This document shows, in pieces, positions 11,440-23,414 of a stretch of 64,000 nucleotides of DNA. The stretch comes from Panaeolus papilionaceus. Taxonomy: Eukaryota > Basidiomycota > Agaricomycetes > Agaricales. A program made the translations under genes and the position numbers. Below the pieces are notes generated by a model. It was not told where the DNA came from. It saw only the letters and a list, made by a program, of their open reading frames with translations, and searched no databases. The DNA lies in contig JADNRZ010000030.1 in NCBI GenBank assembly GCA_015501605.1, positions 248,001-312,000 on the forward strand, given 5' to 3'. Each line of letters starts with the position of its first letter. Positions within the stretch are counted from its first letter, which is position 1.

Positions 11440-14128
11440 ATTGCAGCCACCAAAAAAAAGAGAATCCGAAGCAAGAAGACGAAAGAGAGAGAAAATGGGG
11501 GGAAATATTTAAAACACGGCAGCGTTCAACCTGTTCATGTCTTATACACAACAGCAACGAGGTGCAGATCACCATTTTCAGCAATGGACCCACAGAAAAC
11601 GAGGGTCGGGGTTGTGATTAGGTGAAGGAAACGACACCTCCTTGTTCTGTTTCTGACCAGTTGCAAACGATGATGTGGTGGTGAGAGGTGCAACATGTTC
11701 ATGGCAAGTACGAAGCGAGTGTTGTCATTGGTGCATCATTGTGGGCGAGCTATCAATGGGACATATCGTCAGGGCTGGTGGGTCCTCTGATGGGGGCGCT
11801 TTGTTCTTTTTTAGTTCATTTCCCGACGTTTTCCACTTAGCCGATAATTTTACTCATCCCTGTTGCAGATTATACAGTTTGGTCCAATTTCCCTTGTTAC
11901 TGAGAGGTGTTAGGCTAATGAGAACTTCGACAACGATGCAAAGATGCACCTACTGAAACGTCACCAAATGCTTCCAGTCATAAGATTTCCTACGTCCCTT
12001 TTACATAGGTCCCTATCCGAGATCCGTAGGCTTATTCCTAGTCTATCAGAATTCACGGCAACCAAGTCAGACAGTGAAAAGAACTTACTACTTAGGAGGC
12101 CCGGACACATTATCTGCTCGAAATGTAAGGGTAACTGCGGCCTTCTTTTGCTTCCAAACCCCAATAAACGATATCGAGCTCAAGCTGTCGAAAATTCTAC
12201 GAGATTTGATCAAACGTACGTCTGTATTCAAAAGCACTTCTGAACGTTGAACACAGAATCGCAGACGAGGCTGTTGCAGGGGACTCAAGGCAACTTTGTT
12301 TGTCACATGCGTCGATGCCAAACAAGCATCAAAGACAAAATAATAACTCGACACCACACCACGGCGTGACATCCCCAGAAGATAATTCCAATCTTGATAC
12401 CGATACCGCCCGATACCTTACCTCTATGTCGGTATCTCAGTATCAGTCAATTCGAAGGAGTCAATCAGGCATCGAAGAAAAGTTTGCGAATTTCGAAATG
12501 AGAGGAATAAATGGTGACTCATGAATCGAACTGTTCTCAGGTATAATGCAGGTATAATGGTCGGAGTAAACTACGCTGCACGTATTCAATACACGAGTAG
12601 TACTTGTTTACAGCCCAAAACTTGGAGGAATTTCATATCTGCTTCACATGAAGTCCCAACAGCGATCATAAAATCTTTGACTTTGACACTGGAAGATGCG
12701 CACGCCACAGAATCCAACCTCCCGTCAGCTGTTGACATCGGCTAAATGAGCCCCATTTGTGTGGTTGCAAGGACAGCCCAAATCACCAGAAGCGCTGGTC
12801 ATCAGTCATGGTCATCAATCATTGTTGACCAAGGAAGTACCTCATGACCAGCCACATACATGCTCCTGCCCAACATTGTCTGTTGAGCATGGTCAGGCTC
12901 ATTTCGCTTGCGGTTTACTTCATACAAGCGCGCCTCGTGGGCTTCTTGACATCCTTCTACTTGAAAAAGTTCCAGCCTGTGAGGGTCTTTCATTGCTTTC
13001 GATGATACTGTGTGGATTGGGAACCGGATATACAGAGCGGAAAGTGGGGTGACGGCTTCGGCGCACTGAGTATCAGTACCGGCTATGGCCCTCTTGCATA
13101 TTGCATCTGACATAAAACTTGGTTAAAGACAGAAACGACAAGATCAAGCCACATTTCATGTCCTCTGACATCGTCGTCAATTTCAGACAAAAGAAGCTTA
13201 TGAGACGAACTCCAACGTAAGTTCACCTCTTAACGTTGATAATAATAAGATGTCCAATGCAGCCGATTTGTCCCTTTTGATTCAAAAGATAACTGGAAGC
13301 GTCCGTCGTGTGAAGCATTCGGGCGGCTGAGCAAGACCTTCATCGCACCTTAGAATTGCAAGCTTAACGTTCTGAGTAGAATGCTGGGCTCATATTCAGT
13401 GACATTTACCTAGTATCCCAGCACAATCGCTTTGATTCAAATACTTCCAGTACAAGATACTGGCATCTTCTGTCTTGCAACGTTTCATCGTTATGCTTCG
13501 ACCGCAGTTCTTATTTCACCCACCCTCAGGGACTCCGAGTCGGAGCTGTCAACCATTTGCCCGTCTAGCATGCAGGTCTGCTCCAACTCCTACACACGGA
13601 AATTCTTGAAGTGGGAACGCCCTCGATACTAGTCTACGGGTTGCATGACCTCGAATATGAATCGTATTCGGGGTACAGTTTCAGCACGTCGATTATCTTT
13701 GGGTGTTTCTCGTTTGTGAATTTTCTTTCCTGGCTGGTAAACATGACTTGCAGCCTGGATCTGAGTTACAATCGTTGCTTATCATGTATCTCCATGTGGT
13801 ATTTGTGCCACTCGTGAATTACGAAATTGTACGACTGAACACCATTGCAACCGGAATCGCAACCGGTACGCTGCGGTAGATGTAACCGGCCTTTATACAC
13901 AAGGATATGGCTGTAAGTATATCATATGCTTTCGATTCCTCCAACTGCTGAATTGTTCAACCGCCATCACTTTACTAAAGCCAAAAAAAGTGTCGTCAAA
14001 TATTAAAAGCCTTGGTTTCTGAAGCGAGGGTACTCTTAGCCTGTGAGGAACATTTTCTGTAGTTATATTTAAGATGGTAGCGCCCAAATCTTGATCATTC
14101 CTATCTTCGTTTCCCGTTTCCGCCTGAG
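11440..14128. other. Intergenic between members A and I
   Basis: About 2.7 kb. The frame at 11944-12243 (+) and the others are short and have no matching splice sites. I looked here for the two missing ectodomain exons of the gene at 14129 (NVT start, LWP core, IDLQD) and found none. The 200 bases next to 11440 are the likely promoter of member A. Confidence 0.4.
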
Positions 14129-15262
14129 GTTAATCCTCTTTGAGATAAACTCTATCGATTCTCTGCCTGTGGCCTCAAACCAACCAGGTATGTACACATC
14201 CGTATCTCACTCGAATGTCCTCTATTATTTGTTACTGATATTGTGACTGACTAGGCTCTCGCTATATCGACTCTTCATCTTCCGCTTTAGGTTTGTGTTC
14301 TAACATTTCACTGGTGCCCAATAAATTCATCCACTTTAGTGCAGATGAAAAGAAACATGACAGAACTATTGGTGATCGCTGTCAGCTCAATGTGTAGCTT
14401 CGTCATCCTTGTTGCCTTAGGCGGTCTAGGCGTGTTTCTGAAGACAAGACACGACAGGGCACACATTGTGAACAGAATGAGTATTGGTTGTCGGAGAAGG
14501 CCTGGCGGCGTGCTCAGTCTCGCTAGCCAAACTAGGAACAGCCGATCAACCATAAATACCTTTCAAACGTTCCCGCTCTCACCTGACCCCTTTGCGAGGT
14601 CAATGATGTGGGTAAGCATTCCTCAAAGGGTCCTCGACAGGCTATCTGCAGGATTGGGATACGGAGTGGGAATTCGGGAAGTAGATATCGAGAGCTTGTC
14701 TGATTCCCCGACTTCATCTTGCGCACCAGGATCGCCATTCTCTTCTCACTTGCCTTCGCGCTCAAGAGGAGCAAGGCATGAGATGAAGAAAACCCAGAAA
14801 CGAGAATCCTTGTCTGTGAGGCGATTTCTTGGGGCCAGACAGAGGAAACCTACAAGCCGTCCCCTGGCTCCTGGAGCTGACGACAAGCAAGGTCTAGAGC
14901 TGACAAGCAGAGCAGACGGAAAGCGGAAAAGTATATTTAAAGTCAGATGGAGCGACAGCCACTGGAACGAATCATTCCCATTTCCTGTTCCTAAAAGTCC
15001 GTTGCGCCCCTTACCTCAATTGCCTTACTGTGGCTCGACATCAAGCAAAAGGAAATCACAACAGATTCTTGAAGGATCGATAAGTCATTCCAGCAGCCTC
15101 GCCGTGACCCAGCCTTCTCCACTCCCTTCACCGACCCCTCCCGTGCCACAACTACCCGCTGTATACTTCAAGGATTCAAAACCGAGGCCTCGCAAGTTAC
15201 CTCCCATCCCCACTAGACCTTCCCAATCATCTGTTTCGCCTGGAGAGAACTGCAGATCCTAG
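14129..15262 (+). pseudogene. Receptor-like family member I, ectodomain missing
   Basis: Three exons keep the family's phases: 14129-14187 (LILFEINSIDSLPV, matching the FEV stalk start of the others), 14255-14290 (SRYIDSSSSAL) and 14340-15262. The last one holds a membrane span (TELLVIAVSSMCSFVILVAL) and a tail of roughly 280 residues. Tail motifs match other members: WNESFPFPVPK (CWSDSFPFPIPR in D, CWSDSFPVPVPK in G) and the class I SH3-type ligands RPLPQLP and RKLPPIP. The exons for signal peptide and ectodomain are absent from the 700 bases upstream that I read closely. The copy is either 5'-truncated and dead or makes a membrane protein from the ATG at 14344 without an ectodomain. The tail frame itself has no stops over 307 codons, so loss must be recent or the tail is still used. 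Confidence 0.6.
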
Positions 15263-16973
15263 ATAAGTTGGCAGGGCCCGGCTTTTCCATCAGGCTCGAA
15301 TACGCCAGGCCATTGGTTACCAGACGGACTGTCTGTTTAATAGCCGTTTCGGTTTAACTCGCCAAATTGTCTTCGCTCACCATCTTGGCAATTCGGTACC
15401 GGTCATTGCAGTATAATCCTCCAGGACCCTCCTCGAACCTGGTCGATAATTGCATGGTTGTTACTTTCAATAATTGTGATGGTTTAGTAGTGGCAACGCG
15501 CACTCACGGACGGTTTCGCATCTTAGCGTCAATGGTTTCATGTTCCTTCGCACACGGACTTGGTTTGGATGCTCCGTTATTTATTTGATTTATCATAGTA
15601 TGTGTTGATCGCCGGTCGATATTCTCTGGTAGAATTGGCTAATGCGTAGAGCTTTGGAGGTCTTTTATGTCCTTAGTAAACAGCCTAAATACATACATAT
15701 ATTCGGGATGGTCGTTCAGTTGAGCAATCTTAAATTTCTCAGATTATTAAACACTGGCGTCGTGTGCTACGGTTATGCTGTGCTATTCCGCCCTGGTATG
15801 CAGGAAAGAGGTATCAGGAGAGCGTTAACACACATTGGCATATCAATTCCAATGCGAGTGATCTTCTAGAAGGTCAAGGAAAGCCGAAACTCGTATGGAG
15901 TCGAAATCGCATTGTAAATGATTACTCATCTCTGAGCGATGCGAAGCTTGAGGGGTGTCATGTTTGACCTTTGGAAACCGTGAAAGGCTCACCGGAAAGG
16001 ACCTATCCGAGTTCTTTGTATCTGTCAAGTATTGTGTACGGTAACCCACGATGTCTGGATGAACCGCGTTTGACAGGTGCTCAACTACAGTGTACTTACT
16101 TATATGGGACACTCACGTACTATCATTGTGCAGGCTTTAATTCGTGCATCCCTCAGCTCAAAGGCCCTTCGCCTGGAGAAGTGTGCTCGACATCTTAAGT
16201 TTTTGTCGAGGAAACACCCCCCACTTGCGTTGGTATCCGTTCATCTGTGGTGAACGTAGTCACGCAATGCAAGCTGAAAACAAAACCGTTGGAACATTTG
16301 GGTGATGAAACCGTGGGAGTATCACAACAGGGAGAGACGCTGACAGACAAATTGCGCTAATGTCATTCAATTGTCCTTGACGGAGGTATCATGCCTCCCT
16401 GAAGAGGCTCATAATCCGCGTTTGTAAATGGTTTTACCCAAATATTATCCCTAGACCTACGAAGCTGCTTTTTCAAACTCGGAAGAGACTGAGTTTATCA
16501 TACTAAGCGGCTTGCTGTGTAATAGCAACTACAAAGTTGCTACGGTTTCAAGAGTCGGAGCTTCCAGTACATATCCGGGCCGTTCTCTTGATTCTTGAAC
16601 CGCCTCTCCCCAGAACGCGGCATATTCCAGGAAGGGGCGCTGAAACAGACACACACGCCATTGCCTGGCCTTCTATCAAGCAAGTCTCATTTACGAGTGC
16701 ACGCGATGATGAGAAGACTGCCATTAATGCGTCCCTATCTAGTTGTCACCTGGATATACACGTCCATTCTGGGAAAATAGGGACTTCTGAATTAACAACA
16801 ACTAGAATAGTGCAATAGTAAGTGCAATTCAGCCATATATATTGAATATTTACCCCCGAAGACACACGACCCACTTTGTGCTGTACCTCGGACGCTGGGT
16901 GCGTCTGGAAAGCTTTCGCCTTTTGCTCTCCCCCCCTCCTCTAATTGACACTACACTCATCTTCCTGTAAACA
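15263..16973. other. Intergenic with block shared with promoter of member C
   Basis: No gene seen. Bases 16302-16355 align with 19709-19763 upstream of member C (shared GTGGGA, AACAGGGA, GACAGACAAATTGC). Further likeness occurs at about 16003-16018 versus 19344-19359, and at GTAAGTGCAATTCAGCC (about 16819) versus GTAAGTTCAATTTAGCC (about 20022). The duplication that made B and C therefore carried flanking DNA with it. Confidence 0.5.
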
Positions 16974-18963
16974 ATGGACTCCTTAGGAACGGCGACATCC
17001 TCCTTCTACAACAACGGTTTCAAGCATCTCCGACTCTTTTCGTACACCGCACTTTTCATACTCTTTTCAACCCTCTTAGATACCACATCTGCTCTCAGTA
17101 ACGTCACAATAACATCTGATCATCCTTCGATACGTTATCGCCCAGTTGCGGGTGCATGGACCACCATGGGTGACCCGAGAGCGATGCACAGTATCTTCAG
17201 ACTTGCTAGAACGCAGGATGCCTCTGCTACAATAACGAGAAATTGTGCGTTGTTTTGCTATCATTGTTCAATGTGGAATAGATTTTTTACTACTTCAAAC
17301 AGTTCGAACGATGCACTTTGTTTCTCCTTTGTGGCCGTTCCCTATTCTGGTTCGAGTATCAGTCAACAACCTGACCCAGATTATTGACTTGCAAGATTAC
17401 TCTGTTCCTCCATCAAACGTTCCCCCACAAGGATTTAATCGAGCGACCCAGTCATCACAAGTCGTCTGGACGTTTCATGGCGTTGATCAAGGGAGAACAG
17501 TCAGGGTGAGTGTAGGCACCCTTGCGATTCTCGATAGCCTGATGTAAGTCCACGTATCTCATAGTGATCCTGTTCCCCTCTTTAAGATTTCACCTTTGCA
17601 GATTCGAGGTAGCAGAACCCGGAGACTCACCAGTAATAGCACCAGGCAGCCAAACAACCTCATCGTATCCTCAAGCAACAAGCCCAACAGGTATGCTTCT
17701 TTCCTCGCTCCATGGCCATTCTTCGAATGGTGTTAGTGAACATATACTCTTTTTGAAGCTACCTCCATAATCCAAATTGCCTCCCCATCTTATCGTCCAA
17801 ATGCTACTGCTCATACTAGCCAACCCTCTACCACACAAGGTTGGTTCTGAAATATCATATTGATGCCTACATCCTAGCAGTGAGGCTAATTCAATATGTT
17901 TCTTCATGTAGACCAAACGGAGAAGAGCAACGCGCTAGGCGTGATCGCCATAGTCGTCGCTGTCTGTGTACCGTTTGTCATTCTTGCGTTGGGAGGTTTG
18001 GTCGTATACCTAATTCTAAGAAAATGGTATGGCACTTTCGGCACGAGGAAAACGCGCAGTGGCGCATGGGTGAGAGGCGCTGGTCTTTGTGGGGATAGCG
18101 AGGCAGAAATGTCACCATTGAGAGAGGAAGAAGTCATCATGTGGCCGAAGAAAGGGGCGGTCAGGGAGATGGAGCCCATGACCAAGCCATCGTTCTACAG
18201 CGCTTTTTCCAAGGCATGGAGTCTTAAAGCTCCATACGCAGTTACGACACCTATACTCGATTTTCCCTTCCCGGACCCTTTCAAACCGTACAATGTGGCA
18301 GCAATTCCAAGAGACGACCCGACGAGCCCATTTGATGATGCCAATGCTTACACAGAACGCGAATCTTCCGAAGACACTCCTCCCTCTGATTTACCGGAGA
18401 CGCACGTCGCTCCTGAAACTGATTTGGGGTCCTACGTTCAACTCAATCTTCCTCCTACCCCATCATTTTTACTGATCCCCATGAGGGCTCCTAGTCCTTT
18501 CCTCGCATATGGAGAATCGTCGATGCCACATGCGCCGCATACGTCACATATTGTGATTCGAGAGGTAGAGCGGGTCCATGTTCGAGACCCTTCGGGATTA
18601 AGGGGCTCGATTTTAACGGTCTCGGACACGTTACCTTCTAGGAGCGCAACTATCGACAGCTGGACAAGCTTCGGAAATAGTCCTCTATGTTCACCTGCGA
18701 TGGAGTCAACCAACATGCTTGACCATCATTGCCACAGGAGGAGTACTAGTGTGAATTTGGATCCCATGTCACCTTTGAGGTCGGCTGAGATCGATAGTAC
18801 CGCATGGTCAAATAACTACCCGTCCACGCAATTCCATGATGGAATTCACGGATCCATCGTGATACCCCGGGAACGCCTTCAGATCGAAATCCCGGTGGCA
18901 AGGCAGAGTCAATCAGCCTCCAAGAGGGAAGACTCTGATTTGGACATAATTTGGCTCCTGTAG
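16974..18963 (+). CDS. Receptor-like single-pass membrane protein, member B
   Basis: Five exons: 16974-17244, 17303-17543, 17602-17690, 17759-17839 and 17912-18963, in phase, 577 residues. The hydrophobic N-terminus (about 21-40) is a signal peptide. The ectodomain begins SNVTITSDHPSIRYRP and contains GAWTTMGD, FRLARTQDASATITRN, HFVSPLWPFP (LWP at 100-102), IDLQDYSVPP, WTFHGVD and DSLIFEVAEPGD. A Ser/Thr/Pro stalk of two small exons leads to the membrane span at about 236-262. The tail (about 315 residues) has MSPLREEEVIMWPKKG, SLKAPYAVTTP, HTSHIVIREVERVHV and STQFHD, all shared with C. Exon 1 is 271 nt, exactly as in C, D, G and H. Function unknown; the architecture suggests a surface sensor or receptor. 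Confidence 0.88.
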
Positions 18964-20174
18964 CACACTTATCCCTTGGCGCACCGCACGAAGTGTTATG
19001 GTCGATCGATGCACCAGGTTTAGACTCAGATCATTGGTAGTTTGTAGAATTTGGTACTTTATTCCATGTTGTTATCCCAGCAGGAAGGCATTTCATCCAA
19101 TCAGTTTCACTTGAACAATTTCTGGCCAATAGTCAGTCACGTTAACGTTGTTGTTATTTGCAAAGCATTCAGTGCGCAGCTGCGCACACGAGAGACATCA
19201 GCATCAAGCGATTCCCGGGCAGATCAAGTAAACATGCCACCCGTAGCAAGTACGACTAATTGAAATTGCATTGTGAATCTGATTTGAGGGCTCATCCTTC
19301 TGAATCTGCAGAAACAGCGACATGATTATGTCAACATATTTATCGGAAAGACCTTATCCGAGAGCTGTGTTCAGTACGTGTGACCGATCCCACTGCTACT
19401 ATCTCGAGCTGAATTGAGGGCGAGCTTGAAACGCCAAATTAGTTTGACCATTCAATGATTCGGCATTTAATCTCGTTGAAATACAGCTCTTTGAGATGCT
19501 TCCTGGACCTAATCTGATAGGGATGCGGAGTTGGACGCATAAGCGGACTTCACATGCTTTTTTGATTTATTGTTTCAGCGTCGGTAGGAGCCGTGATCGT
19601 CTCTTGGTCTATGAGCAGTCTTTTGTACAATGTGAATATATTATAAAACAATATGTAGAAGAGGTTAGACCGACAGGGCGGAGCACCTTTATCTCTGGCT
19701 TGTCTGTCAATGACGAAATCGTGGGAACATTTTAACAGGGACGAGCGCCGACAGACAAATTGCACAGACCGTCTGCTGTCCTCCTAAGCGTCTATCCGGA
19801 CTTCCAGCAGGGAAGCACAATATCCAAGGAGTGCAGTTGAAACATACTCACGCACCCCATTTCTCTAAGCCTCCATCGGTTGCAGACTCACTAAATTGCG
19901 GCTATGACTGGTCTCTTTTTACACTGGCATCGCCATGAATTGACAGGGGGCTGCCCAAGTAGGTACCCGCAGTAGAGAAAGGGTCAGGACCATATTAAAT
20001 GTATGTCTGCCATTCGGTGGTAAGTTCAATTTAGCCGTCACACTTTCACCCCCACATTTGATTCGGTTATTCTCTGGTCAGGACACCAGAACGATTTGTG
20101 CCGTGTTGGTTCTTGGCCTCTCGTATTGCCTTTTTTCTTTCTCTTCACGTCCTGTTCTACTTCCCGTTGATCAA
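18964..20174. other. Intergenic, promoter region of member C
   Basis: No gene seen. It carries the blocks that match the upstream DNA of member B (for example 19709-19763). Short frames in this stretch have no family likeness. Confidence 0.4.
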
Positions 20175-22072
20175 ATGGGTCGCTCCGGGTCAAATTCATC
20201 CTGCTTCTACTTCGTCAACTTCATGCACTTCCGACCTGTTTTGTTTATTGTTCAAATCTTGCTCTTCTCGTCTTGCTTCCCAATTACATACGCCGTTAAA
20301 AATGTAACGATTTCATCGGACAATCCTTCAATACGCTATCGACCAGTCCAGGGTGCATGGAACACTATGGGTGACTCTAGGGCAACGCAGGGTGCCTTTA
20401 GACTTGCAAGAACGCTGGATGCATACGCTACAATAACCAGGAACTGTGAGTCGTTTCAGTGAGACTTCATATATGGGACCTCTGACCTTGGGCTGAGTAG
20501 TTCGAGCATTACACTTTGTTTCTCCTCTCTGGTCGTTTCCCGTCGTCGTTCAAGTATCTATCGATAACATTACCCAAACGATTGATTTACAAGATTACTC
20601 CGTTCCCACAACAAAGTTTCCTCCGACTGGAATGAGTCGCGCTACCCAGCCGTCACAGATTGTCTGGACGTTCTATGGTGTTGACGAGGAAAGAACGGTG
20701 ATCGTGAGCACAGGCCAAAGTGATAGTGGTCCTGTTGCGGTTGTAGATCGTCTGATGTGAGTTCTTGTTCATCGTAATACAACGGTGTTTTCCCTGTTGG
20801 CATCATGTCATGAAAAACATCGAAGCTAATTATTATACATGTTTGTAGATTTGAAGTCGCAGAGCCAGGTGATCTGCCTACATTGTCTCCAGGCTCGCCT
20901 CCTCGCACAACCCTACTGGCATATCCTTCCGCGACAACATCATCAAGTATCTTACCACCCGCTTCTTCACCCCGTGATTCCAGTATCACCATTCACAACC
21001 AACCCTCTACGAGACAAGGTCTGTCCTCAACGTCATTCTGACCCATATATTTCAACAATTTTGCTCATTCAAACTGGTGCTTCTTGCAGCCCTACAGGAA
21101 AAGGCTAAAAGGCAAGGACTGATCGCCATCATCGTCGCTATATTTGTTCCGATTACCCTCGTTCTGTTGGGTGCTCTGGTTGCATGTCTACTAATAAGAA
21201 AACGGTATGACGCATTCCGCGTACGAAGGATGCGCAGCAGCGCATGGATAAGAGGCAGTGGTCTATTTGGTGGCAGTCATGGTGGAATGTCGCCATTGAG
21301 GGATGAAGAGGTCGTGATGTGGCCGAAGAAAGGAGGTCTCACGGAAGCTGAGCCAACAAAACAATCATTCGACAGCGCCTATTCCAATGATTGGAGCCTT
21401 AAAGCTCCGTACGCCGTGACAACCCCTGTGCTCAATTTTCACATTCCTTTCACTCGGAAGCCTTCCGATGTAGCAGCCCATCATTCTGGAGATGACCCTG
21501 CAAGTCCAATTGATGAGGAAAACGCCTACACAGAGTCCGAACACTCTGTTGAACTTCATCCCTCCGGGTCGCATGAGGTATATGTTCTTCCTAAACAGTT
21601 CTGCGACTATGTTCAACACCCGGTTCCCCCGACTTCCGAATCATTATTATCGCCTATCCCGCCGAAGGCATCGATGCCACGCGCATTGCATACGAGTCAT
21701 GCTGTCATTCGAGAGGCACACACTCGAGACTCCTCTATATCAGGGCGATCGATGTGGACTGTTCCCCGCTCAATATCCTCCAGGAGTGGAACCATCGACA
21801 CCTGGTCGAGTTTCGGAAATCATCCTTTGTCCTCACGCATGACAGAGCGGACGAACATTGTTGACAGTCAGCGAAGGAGTGAAGAGTTCAGCCCAGTATC
21901 TCCTTTGGGGTTGGACGAGGCCGATAACGAGAGTTTATCGAGTCATTACCCATCGACGCAATGGCATGAAGTGATCCCCGGGCTTACAATACCCTTCGGT
22001 CGCTTTCATGCACCAGTTGTGAGGCATAGTATACCGGTCCCTACTGGGAGGGAGGAGTTGAGCAGGTTTTAG
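20175..22072 (+). CDS. Receptor-like single-pass membrane protein, member C
   Basis: Four exons: 20175-20445, 20501-20756, 20849-21018 and 21090-22072, in phase, 559 residues. The start at 20175 was chosen because exon 1 then aligns end to end with B (46 residues to NVTI in both, 271 nt). The ectodomain has NVTISSDNPSIRYRP, GAWNTMGD, FRLARTLDAYATITRN, HFVSPLWSFP, IDLQDYSVP and a FEVAEPGD stalk start. The L-W-P core reads L-W-S here. One membrane span lies at about 243-267. Tail motifs are shared with B: MSPLRDEEVVMWPKKG, SLKAPYAVTTP, HTSHAVIREAH, SGTIDTWSSFGN and STQWHEV. The stalk is fused into one exon, whereas B has two. B and C are the closest pair in the cluster. Function unknown. Confidence 0.88.
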
Positions 22073-23414
22073 CTCATGCGCAGGGCTATATAACGCCCGA
22101 AAGGTATATTAGTACTCTGGTTCTGGGTGATATTATTATTTATATTGAGATTGGACGCGGAAGCCGGCTTCAGCTTGTATCGCGCTTCGCAACGCAAGCT
22201 GGTTAACATCGGGACATTTTCGTTTGGGGTATTCAGGCCCTTCGATCCTTTTATACTTTTTGCATTCTTATGATATTAGGAGCTGTGAACATCCTCTTGG
22301 ACTATTTTTAGCCACCTTCCGTCATTTTATATGATTGAAACAGAGACTTGTGTATTTTACATAGATCCTTGGCCATGCTGTAGATTTATTATTGTTATTT
22401 ATTGCAACAATGTCGCACTATGTATAAATGTAATGATTGAAATGAGCAATTTATAGTATGAACCGAATTTTCGTGCGAGTATACCCCAGGGAGGAGCAGT
22501 CAAGAGTAATTATGGCTCATCAACTCCTACCACAACACTCGAAACTGTTTCAATGTATGAGCGGCTACGCAGCCTACGGTCTCTGAGATCTGAGCTTTGG
22601 CGGCAGTGATGCAGTGCGTGGGAATATATTAGGTAAGGAACGCACAGACCAACAACGGCTGGTTTGAGTCACACTGCATTTCTGGCCACCATTGGGTCAT
22701 CATCAACAACTAGCTTCAATCTCAGTTTCTATGCTTGTATATTGACCCTCGAAATATCTCAGTTCACTAGGCTCATATTAGGCTAGTATGAAGATCTTGA
22801 CGACTGAACACGTAGGCTTGTCTACGGTTTTTTTCGGTCGGCATCTCGAAATTGCCTCTCTGGAGCTCATGGCTGTGCTCAAAACCACTGGCGACATCTG
22901 GATATGAACTGGGGGATGTTTCATCGCCGTGCTTCAGGGAATCAAATTATGCTTCACTAGGACTCAGGGCCAAGCTAGCTTGATTCAACGCTGACTTTGA
23001 ACGAAAATAGCTGGATGGAACCTCAAAAAATATCGCAAATGCCAAGGGTGTCAGGACTCAGAATGCACGCTTGAGAGTGAATCTATTGGGAACGCTAAAG
23101 GTGAATGGGTGGTTTTATGAGGAGCAAGGGGGCACTTGTGCATTTAAGTGCGGTGTCGTGTCCCTGATAAACATGTGGTGATGCTGTCCATATATCCATC
23201 ATAATGTCTGATCCGGGCATGGCATGTGCTCTCCGATGGCGGAGAGTGGTATTTAATGACGCCCTAAAACCCAACTGATCTCCTTCTCCCCCATTGTTTG
23301 ATTGCATTGTACCCTCTTAACACCTGTTCGCCTCGTTGCAGGAAGACCGATACGATCGCCGCTCGTGGCGGGTCGTCTCCGACTACTTGTCTCCTCCTCT
23401 CCATCCTGTCCGTC
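22073..23414. other. Intergenic between members C and D
   Basis: No gene seen in 1.3 kb. AT-rich DNA at about 22100-22450 is probably the 3' end of member C, and the last 150 bases before 23415 are pyrimidine-rich, as expected for the leader of member D. Confidence 0.35.

Noticed and set aside
11944..12243. 99-residue plus-strand frame between A and I
   Set aside because: No likeness to the missing ectodomain of member I or any other family.
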